From NCBI GenBank assembly GCA_965225895.1, contig CBDDBR010000007.1, positions 56,486 through 120,485 on the forward strand: a stretch of DNA of 64,000 nucleotides, in the 5' to 3' direction. This document shows positions 62,067-64,000 of the stretch, one piece after another; position 1 is the first letter of the stretch; each line of letters starts with the position of its first letter. The notes beneath the pieces were generated by a model. The model saw only the letters and a list, made by a program, of their open reading frames with translations, made no database searches and was not told the origin of the DNA. The stretch is from Endobugula sp965225895 (GTDB taxonomy: Bacteria; Pseudomonadota; Gammaproteobacteria; Pseudomonadales; Cellvibrionaceae). Both the position numbers and the translations under genes were made by a program.

Positions 62067-62777
62067 CTATGTAAATAGTTGGCTAAGTTCAGCGAATTTA
62101 CCATCTACAGGCGCGTGAATGGTTATTGAGTCTTCGGTTATAGGATGAATAAAGCTGAGCTGTGTGGCGGCTAGTAATAAGCGATGGCAGTCAAAGTGAG
62201 TGTTAAAAAAGCGATTATGCTTACTTTTTCCGTATTTAGGGTCGCCAATAATCGGGTGGCTCAGGTGCTTTAAGTGTTTACGCAGTTGATGCTTCCGCCC
62301 TGTTTTGGGCGAAAGTGAGACCAGTGAGTAACGGCTACTTGGAAAGTGATCTACGCAGTAAGGCACTTCTAATTGTCCTAAGCGGGTAAATTCGGTGACG
62401 GCTTCTTGCGCATCTTTTTTGGCGATACGTTCTTTGTCGTGTTTGAAATCTGCGGTGGGTTTAATGGGGTGGTCAATTATGCCTTTTTCGGCAATGTAAC
62501 CACGTACGATAGCCCAATAAGTTTTTTGAATGCGATGCTCTTCAAATTGTTGTCCCATACACTTAGCTATGTCGGGGCTGAGTCCAAAAAGTAATACACC
62601 CGAGGTAGGTCTATCTAAGCGGTGCAAGGGGTACACCCATTGCCCTATTTGGTCACGCAATAGCTGCATTGCATACACGGTTTCATGCTTGTCTATGGGG
62701 CTTTTATGTACAAGTAAGCCAGTAGGCTTGTGGATGGCAATGAGGTGTTCGTCTTGATAGATAATGGGTAAGTGCAT
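62067..62777 (-). CDS. truC: tRNA pseudouridine(65) synthase TruC
   Basis: RluA-family pseudouridine synthase. The catalytic motif HRLDRPTSGVLLFG carries the aspartate; the front reads YQDEHLIAIHKPTGLLVH. 236 residues, with the KTGRKHQLRKHL block. Modifies U65 of tRNAs by family. Confidence 0.92.
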   Translation of the reverse strand: MHLPIIYQDEHLIAIHKPTGLLVHKSPIDKHETVYAMQLLRDQIGQWVYPLHRLDRPTSGVLLFGLSPDIAKCMGQQFEEHRIQKTYWAIVRGYIAEKGIIDHPIKPTADFKHDKERIAKKDAQEAVTEFTRLGQLEVPYCVDHFPSSRYSLVSLSPKTGRKHQLRKHLKHLSHPIIGDPKYGKSKHNRFFNTHFDCHRLLLAATQLSFIHPITEDSITIHAPVDGKFAELSQLFT

Positions 62778-62961
62778 AGTGGGCGGGAGTATAACGTATT
62801 CCCTATATAGTTAGGGTTTTACGTGTATTTTTGTCTGCGCTTCCATGATTGTATTTGTCGTCTATAATATCTTTTTATACTCATTAATCGGCTAGCGTGA
62901 AACTTGAGTCTATTTGCCACACAGTGTATCATCGCCCGCCTTATTTCATTGTCTAAATATC

Positions 62962-63825
62962 ATGCAAGTATTTCGTCACATTCAATCGCTTCGTGAAGCG
63001 TTAGCGGTTGACCGCGCAGCAGGCCGACGTATTGGTTTTGTTCCCACCATGGGCAACCTACATCGTGGGCATTTGGCATTGGTTGAAACAGCCAAAGAAC
63101 AGTGTGACATTGCAGTGGCGAGCATTTTTGTGAATCGCCTACAATTTGGCCTGAATGAAGATTGGGATCAGTATCCACGTACATTTGATAGTGATTGCCA
63201 AAAGTTAACGAGCGTAGGGTGTGATTATTTATTCTTTCCAGAAGAGAAAGAGATTTACCCGAATGGTATGGACGAGCAGTCACGTGTGATTGTGCCGTCA
63301 ATGGCTGACATGTTATGTGGTGCAAGCCGCCCAGGGCACTTTGAAGGTGTGACTACGGTGGTGAGTAAGTTGTTTAATATAGTTAGCCCAGATATTGCGG
63401 TATTTGGTTTAAAAGATTATCAACAAATCGCGGTTATTCGTAGAATGGTTGAAGATTTGTGTATTTCGGTTGAGATAGTAGCAGGCGAGATTGTGCGAGA
63501 AAGTGATGGTTTAGCCATGAGTTCTCGTAATCACTTTATTACGGCAGCAGAAAGACCTCGAGCGAATCAGTTAAACCTCACATTAGCTTGGCTTAAGCAG
63601 CAAATTTTGTTGGGTAATAATGACTATATAGCACTAGAAAAAGAAGGCAATGAGCAGATCAGTGATGCGGGTTTTCGCGTAGACTATTTACAGATCTGCA
63701 GTAGTGATACACTGACGCCCGCTGCCCAAGATGACGATAAAATTACCATTTTAGGCGCGATGTACACTGAGTCAGCAAGACTTATTGATAATGTTTCTTT
63801 GGTGTTATCTGACGATAACCCGTAA
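62962..63825 (+). CDS. panC: Pantothenate synthetase PanC
   Basis: Joins pantoate and beta-alanine with ATP. The HxGH-type site is in FVPTMGNLHRGHLALVE; FGLKDYQQIAVIRRMV and SDGLAMSSRN are present. I choose ATG 62962 (MQVFRHIQSLREAL), giving 287 residues; an upstream in-frame start at 62914 adds a non-conserved extension. NRLQFGLNEDW varies from the usual NPLQFGPNED. panD follows; panB is not in the window. Confidence 0.95.
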   Translation: MQVFRHIQSLREALAVDRAAGRRIGFVPTMGNLHRGHLALVETAKEQCDIAVASIFVNRLQFGLNEDWDQYPRTFDSDCQKLTSVGCDYLFFPEEKEIYPNGMDEQSRVIVPSMADMLCGASRPGHFEGVTTVVSKLFNIVSPDIAVFGLKDYQQIAVIRRMVEDLCISVEIVAGEIVRESDGLAMSSRNHFITAAERPRANQLNLTLAWLKQQILLGNNDYIALEKEGNEQISDAGFRVDYLQICSSDTLTPAAQDDDKITILGAMYTESARLIDNVSLVLSDDNP

Positions 63826-63865
63826 GTAACTCTATTAGCGATATATTGAGCAAAAAAGATTTATT

Positions 63866-64000
63866 ATGGTAACAACAATGTTAAAGGGCAAGTTGCACAT
63901 GGCGTGTGTGACACAGGCAGAGCTGTGGTATGACGGTTCTTGCGCTATTGATGCCGATTTAGTGAAGCTTGCGGGCTTTCGTGAGTTTGAAAAAATTCAT
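63866..64000 (+). CDS. panD: Aspartate 1-decarboxylase PanD, 5' part
   Basis: Pyruvoyl enzyme that makes beta-alanine, cut by the window end after 45 codons. The start MVTTMLKGKLH and the self-cleavage site YDGSCAID (Gly-Ser; Ser becomes pyruvoyl) are diagnostic. It supplies the substrate of PanC, the gene before it, 40 bases upstream. Confidence 0.92.
   Translation, partial: MVTTMLKGKLHMACVTQAELWYDGSCAIDADLVKLAGFREFEKIH

Noticed and set aside
1..64000. tRNA, rRNA genes or CRISPR array
   Set aside because: No T-loop consensus with matching acceptor stem, no rRNA stretch, and no regularly spaced repeats were found on reading.

Overview
The window reads as chromosomal DNA of a free-living, moderately AT-rich gammaproteobacterium. 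Several conserved blocks have a Pseudomonas/Cellvibrio-like layout: nnr-tsaE-ami ... mutL-miaA-hfq-hflXKC-yjeT-hisZ-purA; glyA-nrdR-ribD-ribE-ribBX-ribH-nusB-thiL-pgpA; serB-fimX; and yibN-grxC-secB beside envC-ctpA. A marine Cellvibrionales-type host is my inference; there is no rRNA gene in the window to confirm it. I saw no tRNA, rRNA or CRISPR array.

Layout. 1-3.9 kb: ctpA (cut by the window edge) and envC on the minus strand, then yibN-grxC-secB. 4-7.4 kb: a lipoprotein hydrolase, an orphan type IV pilin-like gene, and overlapping queG-bluB. 7.5-12 kb: nnr-tsaE-amidase plus a divergent Tag-like glycosylase. 12.2-15.9 kb: an unusual three-gene unit (carnitine/choline-type acyltransferase, BesD-like Fe(II)/2OG oxygenase, SAM methyltransferase), followed by a convergent chemoreceptor with a NIT-type sensor. 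18.2-28 kb: the mutL-to-purA block. 28-42 kb: mixed genes, including an Eda-type aldolase, rnr-radA, a Bor-like lipoprotein, a divergent LysR/GST pair, an RraA-like aldolase, a T4-lysozyme-like protein, a PilZ protein and ettA. 42.4-51 kb: glyA and the riboflavin/thiamine/phospholipid operon, ending in a retropepsin-like protease and a NADAR (YbiA) enzyme. 51-57 kb: an AhpA/YtjB-like membrane protein, serB, and fimX split by an IS30-family element. 57-64 kb: epmB-efp-epmA, cysE, srkA, truC, panC and the start of panD.

The most interesting part is 12275-15894. The acyltransferase keeps the catalytic His and the STS motif of the carnitine/choline acyltransferase family. The Arg that binds the carnitine carboxylate is replaced by Gln, and the acyl pocket carries Phe where the short-chain enzyme has Met. 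It is translationally coupled to an oxygenase with a His-X-Asp...His triad, so a hydroxylase rather than a halogenase, and a methyltransferase follows 10 bases later. Together these suggest a route that N-methylates an amino acid or amine, hydroxylates it and esterifies the new hydroxyl with a short acyl group, giving a carnitine-like ester that is not carnitine. This is inference. The cassette lies between the amidase gene and mutL, which are neighbours in many relatives.

The second clear event is the IS30-family insertion in fimX. Removing positions 53902-54995 and one copy of an AA duplication restores an open frame of 693 codons, close to the length of Pseudomonas FimX.
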